Assembly: GCA_951799445.1 (NCBI GenBank)
Contig: OX637289.1
Coordinates: 2,582,501 to 2,646,500 of the forward strand
Source: Pseudisothecium myosuroides
Lineage: Eukaryota; Streptophyta; Bryopsida; Hypnales; Lembophyllaceae
Direction of reading: 5' to 3'
DNA length: 64,000 nucleotides
Shown here piece by piece: positions 46,448-58,636 of the stretch. Both the position numbers and the translations under genes were made by a program. Below the pieces are notes generated by a model that worked only from the letters and a program-made list of their open reading frames with translations, did not search any database and was not told the DNA's origin. Within the stretch, counting starts at the first letter, position 1. Each line of letters opens with the position of its first letter.

Positions 46448-46636
46448 GATCATTTCATTAAAGTGGCAATATTCTTTTTAAATGGCAAGAAAACAGTTCA
46501 GAACGGTTGTTCTAAATCTATACCTGTCTTAGATGGTTTAAAATGACCGTTTTGAAATCTATACCTATCCAAGATGGTGAAAAGGACACACCGTCAAAGT
46601 GGCACTTGGAATACCGCCATTTTAACAAAATTGCCC
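46448..46636. mobile_element. GACC-family MITE (right arm)
   Basis: Mirror of 40633-40821. Confidence 0.55.
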
Positions 46637-47804
46637 ATTATTCTATCAAAATATTCTTTTGATATTTTTTTCATTTTTTATGAATACAAGAGCAAAATTA
46701 GAATGCCTTTTATTCATTTTTTTCCTTTAAATTTAATTTTACACTAATTTGTTTGTAAATTGAACCCAATGGTTTAGGCCTAAAGAAAATATAATTTGAA
46801 TATCTTTATTTATTTATTTAATATTTAATTGATTTTTAATTTCTATTTATCCAAATTGGAAAGAATCTAGATATATATTCTAAATAATCAAAATTGAGGT
46901 CATTTCATGCTCTTGGATTAATTTTTTCATCTAGAATAATATAGAGTTCATTAGTCAAATTTGTCTATGGAAAGGAATTTTGCCTAACAATAAATATAAT
47001 TTTATGTAAATTTATGTATCCTTAGGTGAAAATGAAACATTTGTACTATGTTGTGAAATGTATTGTGATTCCAACTCCAATGTTGTCGATCCAAAATAAT
47101 ACATACATAAATTTTTGAGTATAGAGTCAATGTCTTTGAAAATAATATTAGACAGAAATGTATTATGCACTACCCAATAGAAGTCTGTATCTTTGGAATC
47201 CAAAAAATAAATCATAAACTATTTAAAAGTTAATTTTCTTATTTTGTAGAGATTTGATGTTGTCATGGTTTTAGTGTTATTGACTATTGACTATTGAATA
47301 CTCAAAACAATAAATCTCGCTTAGAAATTTCAAAAGCAAGTTCTTCCATTGGATCCACTATAGAGCACCTTTATGTCAACTTGGGAATGTAAATTATTTT
47401 TTTTCCAAATATGTGCAAAGAAGGATCTTTTTATACGCATATTTTGAGGCAATTAGAAACACTCATATATTGACTCTTATATCATTTCATTAACAAAATC
47501 TCATCTCCATAGATTTGTTAAAAAATTAATGTCTTATTTCCATTTTAACTCATTACAAAATGAGAAAATCAATCACAAATTTGAATCTCAAGTAGTGCAA
47601 TAAAACTTTTGTTCCTCTATTTTGTGAAGATAGGAGCTAAAGCTTTATTTAGGAAGAAGACAATCTAATTGAAGGTGATGGAATTGCATTCAAACACACC
47701 TTATTGCTATTTCAAAAAATTAAAAGTTCATGAACAATTAAAATGCAATTTAGGATTAGAAGCAAACTATGAACCAAAGACAGGATGACTTTCAAGATTC
47801 TTAG

Positions 47805-49379
47805 GGGTGTTTGCACAAAACGCCTGTACTATATTTTGCGTTTTGCAGCAGTACCTGTGATTTTTTCTAGAGTACTTTAAAATTAGGAAATCAATTTTTA
47901 AGAAAATCAAAAAATATAGCCAATGTCTGCACCTCTAAGATGAAGGTAACCACCAAAGGAAATGCATTACAAAATTCTCTAAAGAGGAGGACTAGAAAAG
48001 TCCCAAATCTCAAGAAAATATATATTTGGGTGATTGCAAGAAACACTTGTACTATTTTCCGTCACACGTACAATGCAAAAGTTGTTTTGTGCCATAAGTA
48101 TTGCAAAAATGATTAAATGAACATGATATTCAAAAGCAAGCTTCCTATAGCTATAGAAAATGCACTTTAATTTTTTCAAATTTTTCAAAATTAATTTAAT
48201 AGGTGAAACTGAATTTTGAATATATGTCACACATGCAGCTTTGGTAGTTTTTAGTACTATCGAGTACCTTTTTTGAAGAGTTACATCATCAAATTTGGTA
48301 GGCTAGCTCTTCTAATAGAAATACACCTTCTCAGGAGAGGGATTTCCAAAAACATTTTCTAAGTGTGTTTTATATTGGCCTAAAATGTGCTATATTCAGG
48401 TTGAATTTATGTTGAATTAAAAATGGTTTTTTAGTTGTAACTTTGATCTTCCTACTTTGCTCTTAGTTGGCAACAATGGCCATTTTTAAAATAAAATTTT
48501 CAAACTCATTTCCTAATTTTCAAAAATAGAAATGTGAAAATCTCATTTTCTAGGGTAAATTGTAGCATGTGGCTCAAAATAGTACTTCAGGGTATACAAA
48601 AAGACTCAATAGTACTGCTAGGGCTTGTAATACCTTCTATCTGCCAATGTAAATTTTTTTTAATGGCAAATTAAGTATTTCCATCCATTTTTGTCATCCA
48701 ATGATGAACATCACATGTTGTCAGAATAGTAAATTTGAAATCCAATTGACCATTCAAATATTATGTTCCATGCCTTCAATAGTACTGCAGGTGACTCATA
48801 GTACAAAAAGTACTAAAAGTCCAAAATGCAAAACGCAACAAATAGTACAAGTGTTTCTTGCAATCACCCATTTTGATATTTTAATTAGTAGAAAATCAAA
48901 AAAACTTAAATAGAAAAAATAAAAATTGGCCATTTGTGGCAACTCTATGGAGATGGTCATTCACCAAAAAAATCACCAAAATAATTTTTTACATGTTTCA
49001 AAATGTAATTAGAAAGGGGCTCACTTTGTGGACTTCTACACCACATAAAATTAAGTGTTTTTAGAATTCCTTTGGGCAATAGCTACAAGTCTACTAGAAG
49101 ACCATTTCTACCAAATTTCAGCTCCAAATTCATTTTTATGGGTACTAAATAGTACTGAAAACCTCCAAATTGGCATTTGTGACATAATTTGGGGGCTATT
49201 ATTGAATGGTAAAACTCTTTTAAAAAACTCCAAAAGAATAGGAAGGTGTATAATAGTCATAAGTACTTTTTCTATGAATTTTGAATCATTTGGAGTCAAA
49301 ACTCAAAAATTATGGCCAAAAAACTAATCAATGCGCGACGTGTGATAAAAAATAGTACAAGTGTTTCATGCAATCACCC
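47805..49379. mobile_element. TIR4 element with nested TIR4 (right arm)
   Basis: Mirror of 37890-39464; the nested copy occupies 48028-48869. That both insertions are shared exactly means they predate the last copying between the arms. Confidence 0.85.
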
Positions 49380-49518
49380 TTAGGATAACTCTAATATAAG
49401 TAAACCCTAAACCTTCAAGAAGTTGGCACCTTGAATGGTACTTGAATGTCTAAAACATCAGATGGATGCTGTTTTGTAGCCCTATCTGCACATCAATATC
49501 ACAATTTTGGGGTTCATG

Positions 49519-49628
49519 GCAAATTTTGTTAAAATGGTAGTCATTTGACAACTCAAATGGCACTTTTACAATTTAGACTGCGCGGTCTAAAAATGACATA
49601 TGGAATATCACCATTTTAACAAAATTTG
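49519..49628. mobile_element. GACC-palindrome MITE (right arm)
   Basis: Mirror of 37641-37750. Confidence 0.65.
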
Positions 49629-49973
49629 GCATAATTGTTGTCAAACATGCCAATTTAACAAATTTGACTGGTCACTTGTTTCTTGATTGTCTTCCTGTGA
49701 CATCCTCGAGGCCTGCCTTGCTGCATAATTCACCCCAAATTCCACGAGCCAGGCATCTGCATGTTAATGCACGTAGGGAATTCGATTACATTGACAATAT
49801 TCGAATTGCAAAGAAGGAATTGCACTAGAATTTTTCCCTCCCATAACTAGGATTTGCAAAGTTGCAAGGATATAGTTACTACTTAGTATTGCTCTGTAAT
49901 TAGGATTAGCTTTGCCATTTAAACTGAACTAACTAGTTGCCAATTCTATGGAAATTCCCTTATCCAATAGCAA

Positions 49974-50060
49974 CTAAATCTTGCACAACAGAGGATTGAA
50001 TATGACAGCCACGGCTACAACAGCAAGAAGACTAGGGTTGTGTATCTTAGTGTCATCCAT
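49974..50060 (-). pseudogene. PEMT-like N-terminal fragment (right arm)
   Basis: Mirror of 37209-37295, same sequence and same doubts. Confidence 0.3.
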
Positions 50061-51136
50061 GAACAACCGAAGCCACACCAGCACTGCAAACCAAAAACTC
50101 AGTGACACGTACTCAAAGATGGACTCGAAGCTTGCTCCTCAGGACTAAATAAGCCAACAGGCAACAACCTCACACCATGATATGCACAACTTCTGGTTTC
50201 AATAGAGTAGGGCATCGGGTCGAGCTATCCCTGCTCTTGCTTGATATTACAGTGTTTGTTTCGTTCGCATACTCAAGAGCACACTGCAATATATCTGATC
50301 GAATGATCATAGAGTACGCAATTTGTGCATCATTCATTCTGGCCTCTAGCTAGCAGAGTGCAAAAGTGCCGAACTGCTCAGTACTACGTACAATACTACG
50401 TACAAACCAAGACCGAGTTAAAACGACAATTAATATGGTCACATGCACTCCCTTGCAATAGGATCAGCCCGTAGTAAGGGAAGGACGCAGTACTCCGTTA
50501 CCCACCGCCTCCGGCCTACCTGTGGATCGGGCGCGACGACAAACCAAACCTCCGTCCGCGATTTGGCCATTATCTACTCAAAACCATGATGTGTCGTCGA
50601 CTGTTGTGACTGTGGAGCGGTGTGGATAGCCCGTTCGAGTCGAATTGAAACACATGCAGGGGAAGGACAGAAGTTATGCCCAAGTCTGGCTTGCGTGGTC
50701 CAGGAAGTCGTTCCAGATGAAGCCTCGGCGGTAGGTTTCGAGCTTCAGGACAGCCCATGTCATTACGAGCCTCGAGCAGTCGCTCGGAAGTAGGATCTTC
50801 GCTTGCTGGCTTTCACCAACCACCGAGGATTGAATAACTCCAAATTTCCGCAACCGAAGCCTGAAGACCAGTAACTACCGGCAGTCGGCCCTGGACTCAT
50901 GGCCCCACTAATTAAAGATCGTGGCGGGGATGCCAGAGACTCATTTTCCACTTCGTCTGCTTTCCACTTTCAGACCTTGATTGATCATTTTCAGGTGTCT
51001 GGGTACGCACCACATTTGGTTAGAGCTAGAGCGTGAGTAGTTTGGTTAGAGCTTGAGGCCGCCAGCGGGAGTAAAAGTGTAGCTGGAAGGGGCCGGTGCA
51101 CAGGACTGTGTACGGAGGAGAGCACGATCAATCATC

Positions 51137-51565
51137 ATGGAGTTCGGAAGTATGGCTTGTAATCAGCTGTCGGAGGTCGCGGAGTGCAATCTGTGCGCAC
51201 TGGACTCTCCGACCAATCCGGTGGAGACGTCTTGTGGCCACTCCTTCTGCTGGCCTTGCTTGTACCGATTCTTGAAAGGCCGAGCCAGGCCGCCATGCCC
51301 CGTGTGCGCCACCCCGTTGAGCAACGACATCGAAGTGGCTCCGACCTTCGCCCCCCACGGAGCGTTGGTCCTTCGCTTGCCAGCAGCAGACGAGGTGGAG
51401 GCAAGTTGTGATGACAGCATGGAGCTGGATTGCGCTAGCTTCCAGTCGTCAGAGGAGGACCGAGAACTCGAGACCTTGCATATATGGCCAGGAGACGAAG
51501 TCGTGTTCGATGAGGAAACCAATGTGATCAACGGCAATGGAATTTTCGTCTGGTGGAAGATGTAG
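51137..51565 (+). CDS. RMA/RNF5-like RING-finger protein, copy 2 (right arm)
   Basis: Identical to copy 1 in all 142 residues and in its 5' region; read outward from the palindrome centre, divergently from copy 1. Immediately 3' of the stop, the sequence up to 51701 is shared by all three copies, and 51702-51877 only by this copy and copy 3. The copy is intact, so there is no sign of relaxed selection in any of the three. Confidence 0.9.
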   Translation: MEFGSMACNQLSEVAECNLCALDSPTNPVETSCGHSFCWPCLYRFLKGRARPPCPVCATPLSNDIEVAPTFAPHGALVLRLPAADEVEASCDDSMELDCASFQSSEEDRELETLHIWPGDEVVFDEETNVINGNGIFVWWKM

Positions 51566-51701
51566 TTAACGGATTCATACATTGCAGCCAATTTTCTTAC
51601 TGATGTTTCTCGATCAGACCTTAGCCCATCCAGTGGCCAATTCTCGAACAGGACTCACACTAGCTAGCTTGAACCCGTGTAGGACACCGACACGGAGTAC
51701 C

Positions 51702-52066
51702 AATAGCAGTGAAAAGAGTGCTCCTGTGCACAAGGCACAGTTACACCCATATTTGAAGGTTTTTGCATGCTCAGGATAAAATCATTGTAATGATCGATAA
51801 AAGTGAATCCTGAATTTCTTGGGTCGCAAAAATGTATGTTATATCCCGTAGTCGGGGTCAGCGAACACCGGAATTTTTGAAATTACGTTTATTTTAAAAA
51901 TTCCTGGAAAAATTATGTATGGTAAATAATAAATCTTCTATTTTGAGGCATCTATATTCTATTGAATCACTCTGATCCACTTCAATTAGTTATTCAGCAA
52001 GAATTGGATCTTTATCAAGTAATTACCTTTATGAGTCATGTCCTTTGTTATGAAGTTCAAGACAAT
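51702..52066. repeat. Diverged outer flank of the palindrome, right side
   Basis: Its reverse complement aligns with 35225-35567 at roughly 80 percent by eye. The first 176 bp are instead identical to 58637-58812. The homology resumes at 52798-52995 after a TIR4 insertion. Confidence 0.75.
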
Positions 52067-52797
52067 AGGTCAATGCAAGAAACACCTCTCGATTTTGTTG
52101 CGTTTTTACAGTACTCATGATTTTTCTTCTGGAGTACTATAAAATTAGAAAAATGATTTAAAATAAAAATAAAAATATGGATAACGTATATACCTTTAAG
52201 ATGAAGGTAACCACCAAAGGAAATGCATAGAAAATTTCTTTAAGCTAGAGAACTAAAAAAGTGTCAAATCTCAAGAAAATGGATACTTTGATGTATAAAT
52301 TAGTTAAAAATAGTAAACAAAAGTAAATACATAAAATGAAAATTGGCCATTTGTAACAACTCTATGGGGATGGTCATTCACCCAAAAAATCTCTTAAATA
52401 ATATTTTATATGTTTCAAAATGTAAGCAGAAAAAAGCGCACTTTTTAGACTTCCACACCGCATATAAATAATTATTTTTAGAATTCCTTCCTTGCAAAGC
52501 TACAAGTCTACTAGAAGACCATGCCTTCCAAATTTCAGCTCGAAATTCATTTTTTTGGTTACTAAATAGTACTAAAAAACTCTAAATTAGCAAGTGTGAC
52601 ATATAATTGGGGGCTATTTTAGGACAGTAAAACATTTTTGAAAATTACAAAAAATTAGGCAAGGAGTATAATAGCCATGAGTACCTTGCCTTTAAATCTT
52701 GAGTCATTTGGAGTGAGAACGCAAAAGTTATAGCCAAAAAACTAATCAAAATGCAAGGTGTGACGCAAAATAGTACAGGTGTTTCTTGCATTCACCC
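52067..52797. mobile_element. TIR4 element, full length (731 bp)
   Basis: Starts AGGTCAATGCAAGAAACACC and ends GGTGTTTCTTGCATTCACCC. The duplication CAAT is at 52063-52066 and 52798-52801. The left palindrome flank shows the empty site ('gacaatctaccctcc' in reverse orientation near 35190-35205). Confidence 0.88.
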
Positions 52798-53230
52798 CAA
52801 TCTATCCTCATACTTGTGTATAATATATGCACTTTTTAGACAAGATACAGTGATATTTTTTAAGTTCACATTACTTATTCCATTGTGTCTAGAGCTACCT
52901 TTAGCTTGTGCCATCGTGGATTTTGCAGTTATTAATTGAGATGTGTCTTCATTGTGAAATTTTGGATCTCTATACCCAACAAAGAAGGGTATTTTTATCA
53001 TTCTAAATCTTCATTATTATTTTAGCTTTTGACATTATCAAGTGTTTAATTTATAATAATTACTTTCAAAATTAAATATTTGATGATAAATCATTTGTCC
53101 TAGTTGTTGCTACAACTCTATTAGCATAATTAATACAGAACCCTAGCCCTTTTTCATAACAATTATGTAATTTATACAAGCCCTATGTAGTTTTTTAATA
53201 CTCCATTTCATTCCAATTCCTTTTGTTTAA

Positions 53231-54151
53231 TCCCTAAAGGACCAGCTTGCTATTTTTAGCCACATAGCAATTTTGAACACGTGTTTGTGACTAGAGTTTT
53301 GCATATTTTAGGCCAAAATTGTAATAAAAGGTGGAGATGAAGAATATCTTTTGTATGCACTAAATTTCATGCCACTTGAAAATAGGAGTCAAAAGTTATG
53401 GCCTAAAGTTATTTTTTTTGGTAAATGGGCAATATGGGCAAATTAGAAAAAGTCACTTTTTTCCAAAACAAAAATTTTAAATTGATTTTTTAGATTTATA
53501 AACGTGGAAAGCTTTGAATCATTCCATTTCAATCAATTAGTCAAAAGTTATGAGGAATTTTAGTTTGAAGGCAATTATAGATTTTCAAGTCTAAAATAAA
53601 CTTTGAAGGCGTTTATTTCACTCAATTTTCAATATTCTAGAAAAAAATAAAATTATAGGATGTAGATCGTTACTACAACATTACAACGATTGAGATTGGC
53701 ATTTTTCAATTCCATTTAATTAACTTCTTAACAATTTAGTATTTTGAACTATTTTCTACTTCTTTCTACTTACTATTTTTTTTCTATATATTGTACTAAT
53801 CCAAATGATCTGAAATTTTTCAAGCATGTAGCCAACTTGCCATGAAGAATGAATCCAAAGAGTAACCACCATTTTGGATATTTTTTCATACTAATGTGAC
53901 CTTGTAAAGTGCAACTGCCTAGTTTTTCGCAGGCCCATAAAATGCACTTGTGTCATTTTGAATGCTAATATCTTGCAATCCACATGGTAAGAAAATTTGA
54001 AATTTTTTCTACATCTTTTTAAACCAACTTACTACAAGATCCTACATTTATATGTGTCCAAAAATGTTTTTTTTCCCAAATTTGGTACTTGTACTCAAAA
54101 TGGCAATTTTTGAACGTTTCAGGCGAAAATATAGTCAACAAACTTAAGGGG
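53231..54151. mobile_element. piggyBac-like TIR element (PBL-C), 921 bp
   Basis: Flanked by TTAA at 53227-53230 and 54152-54155; starts TCCCTAAAGGACC and ends TTAAGGGG. The empty site in block A is the single TTAA at 20902-20905 ('tttgTTTAAATTAC'). The interior is only distantly like PBL-A; it shares text with the broken copy inside the composite element (25691 onward). No transposase. Confidence 0.85.
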
Positions 54152-55183
54152 TTAAATTACAAAGAAAGTCTCATATAGTGTAGACCTTTTAAGCTCATGA
54201 CACCACATATAATTGTTTTATTTATAAATTATTTAAATATCTCATACTTATAAAGTGAAGATATGTTGAATAGTTTGTTTTTTTTCATGATTTTTTTATT
54301 TAAATCCATTTATTATTATTCCATCATTTTTTTTGGTATTCATGAATGCACTTGCATTCATAATGTTACAAGTCAATATTTTATTGGTTATAAAAATATT
54401 TGACATTTATAAATCAAAATTGAAGATAAAATTGACATATTTTAAAGAAATCTTTGTTTTTTAATTTTTTCCTTCCTATAAGTTTAGAGAACTTGCATTC
54501 AAATTGTCACATGTCATTATTCAATATTATATTGGTTGATTATGTAGATTAACTTAGCCTAATTAAGTAAAAAGGATGTTGAATTATAAGATTTATTCTT
54601 TCATTTTTTCTACTAAATTTAGGTGAAAATTATTTGAAGCCTAATATCTTCTGTCGGATCTGTCCCATAGGTTGAAACTCCAAGAAACATGTTGTTTGCA
54701 CACACATCCTTGCCAAGGACTTTATTATAGTACCAAACAAGCTCCCATTCATTTGACAACTATGGAGATCCCAATTGGAAAAGGGAAAAACTGAAAGAGT
54801 ACAAAAATTAAAAATTGAACTCTCATAGTATAGTTTATTACTATTAGTTCAACTTTATGATATATGAACTTGCAAAATTCCATGCCAAATTGTCCACTTG
54901 CTTGACTACTTAACTCTACATCAAATCTAAAGAGTAAAATATAAAATGATGTAATTTTAAATTGATAAAAGATAAATAAAAAAATAAGACATGGATACAT
55001 GGTGGAGAGGCCTACAAAAAGTTATTAGTCCCAATGCTAAATCATTATTATTTTTTATTCTCAATATATTTGTGAATTTAGAGGAAAGACTTAAGATTGT
55101 TGGGAAGTTCATATTCAAATAGACTTTGAGTTATTTGTGAGTCCATTTTATTTTTTAAGAATTTTATAAAAGTAGATTTTTCC

Positions 55184-55279
55184 ATGGAAAACTTAAGCAT
55201 GATGAAGATATGGCTTCTAGAGCAAAACTTGGAGACTTTTGAACAAAAGCATAGGGTATTGGAAAAGAAAGTGGAGTAA
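55184..55279 (+). pseudogene. Coiled-coil ORF truncated by a transposon
   Basis: The first 31 codons match 22848-22940 almost exactly. The frame then meets TAA at 55277, supplied by the junction with a TIR4 terminus ('taaatgcaagaaacact'). Only one 48-bp repeat unit, incomplete, survives. Confidence 0.7.
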
Positions 55280-55495
55280 ATGCAAGAAACACTTGTATTA
55301 TTCAATCTGCATCACACCCTACATGCTGATTTGTTTTTTGGCCATAACTTTTGTGTTTTGGCTCTAAATGACTCAAGATTTATAGGTAAGGTACTCATGA
55401 TTATTTTACACCTTGCCCAATTTTTAAAAAAAAATTATTATCCAAAAATAGCCCCTGATTTAATGTCACACTTGCCAATTTTGAGGTCTTTAGTA
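55280..55495. mobile_element. TIR4 element, 5' part
   Basis: Begins at the 'gcaagaaacacttgta' terminus and runs in the usual order ('ttttggccataacttttg', 'tcaagatttatagg', 'cacttgccaattttg'). It is interrupted at 55503 and resumes at 56190 ('tatccaaaa..gagctgaaatttgg'), fading near 56290. Confidence 0.65.
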
Positions 55496-55503
55496 CTATT
55501 TAG

Positions 55504-56181
55504 CTCAAGGTGCAGCAAAAAATGGCATGGAATAAAAAATAGGGTCAATTTAATTTGTTGAAGGAAAAATTTATACTTTTAGTACTACCATAGTATTGGT
55601 AATATGTACTTAGTGCATTTATAAAAAAATAGGGTATGGAAAAAAATCTTCATTTTTTAGTATAGTAGAAAAAAATAGGGTGTCAAACATTAGATTCCCC
55701 TTAAATTCCTTAGTAGGTTCAGTTTTCTAATTAATGTTTTGGATGATTGGATGGGTGAGTTGTCCTGAATTTGAATTAATTTTTAACTAAGCGCTTTAAC
55801 CTAACTTAATTTGGTGGTTTAGGTGGGAAATAACTCTAGTTCAAGTTGAAAGTTTCAATGGTACATTGTTGGTATTGTGTGTTGCATTGGTGCTACTTCC
55901 AATGTTATGGAAAAAAATTTGCTCACGTGATTGCTTTTGCAATGTGTTCACATTCCTTTTGGAATTCCATAGTCTAAAATGTAGAAAAAAAACAAGGTGC
56001 CAAAAAATAGACTCTCCACCTATTTATAAAAAAAAATAGGATGCTCATAAATACATGCCGGTAGCTTTTTATCTACCAATAGGAAGGGGAAAAAAAGATG
56101 GGAAGGAGATAGATACACCCCCATTAAATACCCCATTATCGCACGTGGTTACTAAAATTTTAGAGGTGTGACCCCCCCAAG
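55504..56181. mobile_element. hAT-like insertion with 8-bp target duplication
   Basis: A 678-bp segment flanked by CTATTTAG at 55496-55503 and 56182-56189, inserted in a TIR4 copy. An 8-bp duplication is the hallmark of hAT elements. Termini CTCAAGGTGCA and CTTGGGGGGGTCA (reverse complement) are only weakly alike. 'aaatagggt' words recur inside (55537, 55629, 55675). No transposase. Confidence 0.65.
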
Positions 56182-56189
56182 CTATTTAG

Positions 56190-57263
56190 TATCCAAAAAA
56201 ACAAATTTTGAGCTGAAATTTGGAAGGAGTGTTCTTCTAGTAGACTTTGTAGCTATTGTCTAAAGTAATTCTAAAAATAATTAATCGTGAGATTATAGGT
56301 TAATATAGGTCAGTGGCACATTTGAGGATTTCTTTTTATTCCACTTGAAATTTCTAAGAATATTTTATTATCTATTACTCAATTTTTTTTAATTTGTTAA
56401 ACTTTAAGTTTTATGGGTTTTTAGTACTAATGAGTAGCCAAATTGATGAATCTCACTAGAAATTTGAGAAGGTAAATTCCTCCACTAGTATTACAACTAC
56501 GTATGGAAGGGCAACTAAACATAGAAAATACCTTGTTCTCGGGTATGCATCTTCCATATTATATGGCCCTAATTATAGTCACTTATAATGCATTTTAGTC
56601 CAATTTCAATGGATATAATTTATTTTAATGTAAAAATTTCTTTGAACCTATTTAACAAGGAATTCAAAAATGTAATTATATACTTGAAATGGATCATTTT
56701 TGAAGACAATAATATCATTTTAAAATCTAATTATATGTTTTTTTTAATACATCTATCATAGAACAAGTTATCCAACTTTTGAGGCTTTTTAATAGATATT
56801 TAATTTTAATTGGAGGGAACTTCTTGTATAGAATTTTAAAAACTATGCATAGGTGTTTCAATTCTTCATTTAAATATTGTGAGGTTTTTTTCTAATATAT
56901 ATGCAACCCCACATTTTTTGCATTTAATTTTTTAAAATTTGATCTTCACCTAAATTTTTGGTCTTTTTAATTTGATATAATTTTTACAAAAGTTGTCATC
57001 TAATCCATTTTAACCATTTAATGCCGATGACCCTTGCGTATAATACATGAGTTGCGTACCCTGGAGGACCTTGTCCTCCATGAGGGTGCAAACATATCTG
57101 AATTGCATGCAAAAATGGAGACATTTAAAAAATTCTTATTTGACAATTATTTCTGGGAATGTCTTCTAAAATAAATTTTGGTAAATGATTGTTTTTAGTT
57201 TTTAGTTCTTTTAATTTCTTGTTTAATAATCATTTAAATATTATTACATCTTTTTTCTTTTGA
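56190..57263. other. AT-rich intergenic with repeat fragments
   Basis: The stretch 56300-56540 is the inverted relative of the D1/D2 segmental repeats ('cactagaaatttgagaagg', 'gtacccaaattgatg' type text). About 57080-57200 resembles 28860-28990 in reverse. No gene. Confidence 0.45.
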
Positions 57264-57267
57264 TTTA

Positions 57268-58006
57268 GGATCGTTGCAAAAAACACTGTCAGTTTTTGTT
57301 CCACTTTGGTGTTTTTGGCTAGTACTCCCAGTACTATGAGCTTTTTGCATACTAATTTTTATAAAATAAAACAAAATAAGGATAATTAGTATAATACTAT
57401 AAATAGCATATCACCAAAATTTCAGACCTAAAAAAAATCTGAGTCAAAAGTTATTCACAAAAGAAAAAAGCTGAAAATTTGAAGAAAATACATACTCTGA
57501 CATTTAAATTTGTAAAAAATAGGAAAAAGCATTTTCAAAGAAACTAAAAATAGACCATTTGGGAAGACTTCATGATGAAGAGATTTGAATAAAAAAATTA
57601 TCTTGCAACCATCTTTATTATTCAGAATTGCGTACGCAAGGGAGCCCTCTTTGTAAGGACGTGGAGGACATAAAATAAATTATTTTTTAATTCCCCTTGG
57701 TAGAAACATGAGTTCCTAATACAAAAATAGACCATAGAAATTTCATCTCTAAATCATTAAATTTGGGGACTCCATAGTACTCAAAACCCCTAAAACGCAA
57801 AACGTGACATATTAGTTTAATTGATTTTTGAATGTAAGATGATTTTTTTTAATTTCTGAAAAATATGAGATAAATACACTCAAGATATACATCTCCAATA
57901 AAAATCTAAAATTCATGCAAGTCAAGCTTTAAAAGTTATTGCAAAAGAAAGATTCGAAATTCCATTTGTGACACATACCCAGTACTGGTGTTTTTTGCAA
58001 TGACCC
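57268..58006. mobile_element. TIR4 element, divergent full-length copy (739 bp)
   Basis: Starts GGATCGTTGCAAAAAACACT and ends GTGTTTTTTGCAATGACCC; the duplication TTTA is at 57264-57267 and 58007-58010. The interior differs strongly from other copies, suggesting an older subfamily. Confidence 0.8.
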
Positions 58007-58149
58007 TTTAGTACTTTACTAAATCTCCTACTTGGAAGGTTTTTGTGAACTTGATCTTCTTAGGATATAATCTCTAGCCTCATAGATCTAAACTTTAAAT
58101 AGTCATTTTTTTATATTTTACAAAATTTATTTTCTAATTGTAAAGTACT

Positions 58150-58605
58150 GTAGGATGATTGCAAAATACGCTGCTACTATTTTGAGTCACATTTAGTGTG
58201 CTAATTTGTTTTTTGGCCACACCTTTTGCATTCTAGTTCCAAATAACTCAAGATTTATAGGCAAGGTATTCATGACTATTATATACCTTTCTTATTTTTT
58301 GGAAAATTTTCCAAATCATTTTTCAACCCTAAATTTTATGTCACACTTGCCAATTTGGGGGATTTTAATACTAAATATTTAGTGCCCAAAACAACCAATT
58401 CAGAGCTAAAATTTGGAAGTGATGGTCTATCAGAAGAATACTAGAGTTGTAGCTACAGTTTGAAGAAATTTTGAAAACAATTTAAAGTTGAGTACGTTGT
58501 GTGCAAGTCTACACAGTGAGCTTCTTTTTGCTGCATTTTGAAACATCTAAAATGATATTTGCATCTTCTTTTTGGTGAATTATCATCTCCATAGAGTTTC
58601 TAAAC
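58150..58605. mobile_element. TIR4 element, truncated
   Basis: Begins 'aggatgattgcaaaatacgct' and follows the usual interior order to 'atcatctccatagagtttc', then is cut just before the third RING unit. Confidence 0.6.
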
Positions 58606-58636
58606 ATACAAAAAATTTCAAAACAATATAATCCCC

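Larger units (their letters stand above)
44228..51701. repeat. Right arm of the 7.47-kb palindrome
   Basis: Reverse complement of 35568-43041; see that entry for the pairing rule. Identity ends outward at 51701, where the third RING unit (58637-59939) still matches for 176 bp more. Confidence 0.95.
52976..55279. repeat. Segmental duplication block B, paralogous to 20225-23000
   Basis: Same orientation as block A. It lacks the TIR4 and PBL-A insertions of block A and carries a PBL element of its own. Its end is cut by a TIR4 terminus inside the coiled-coil ORF. Confidence 0.85.
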
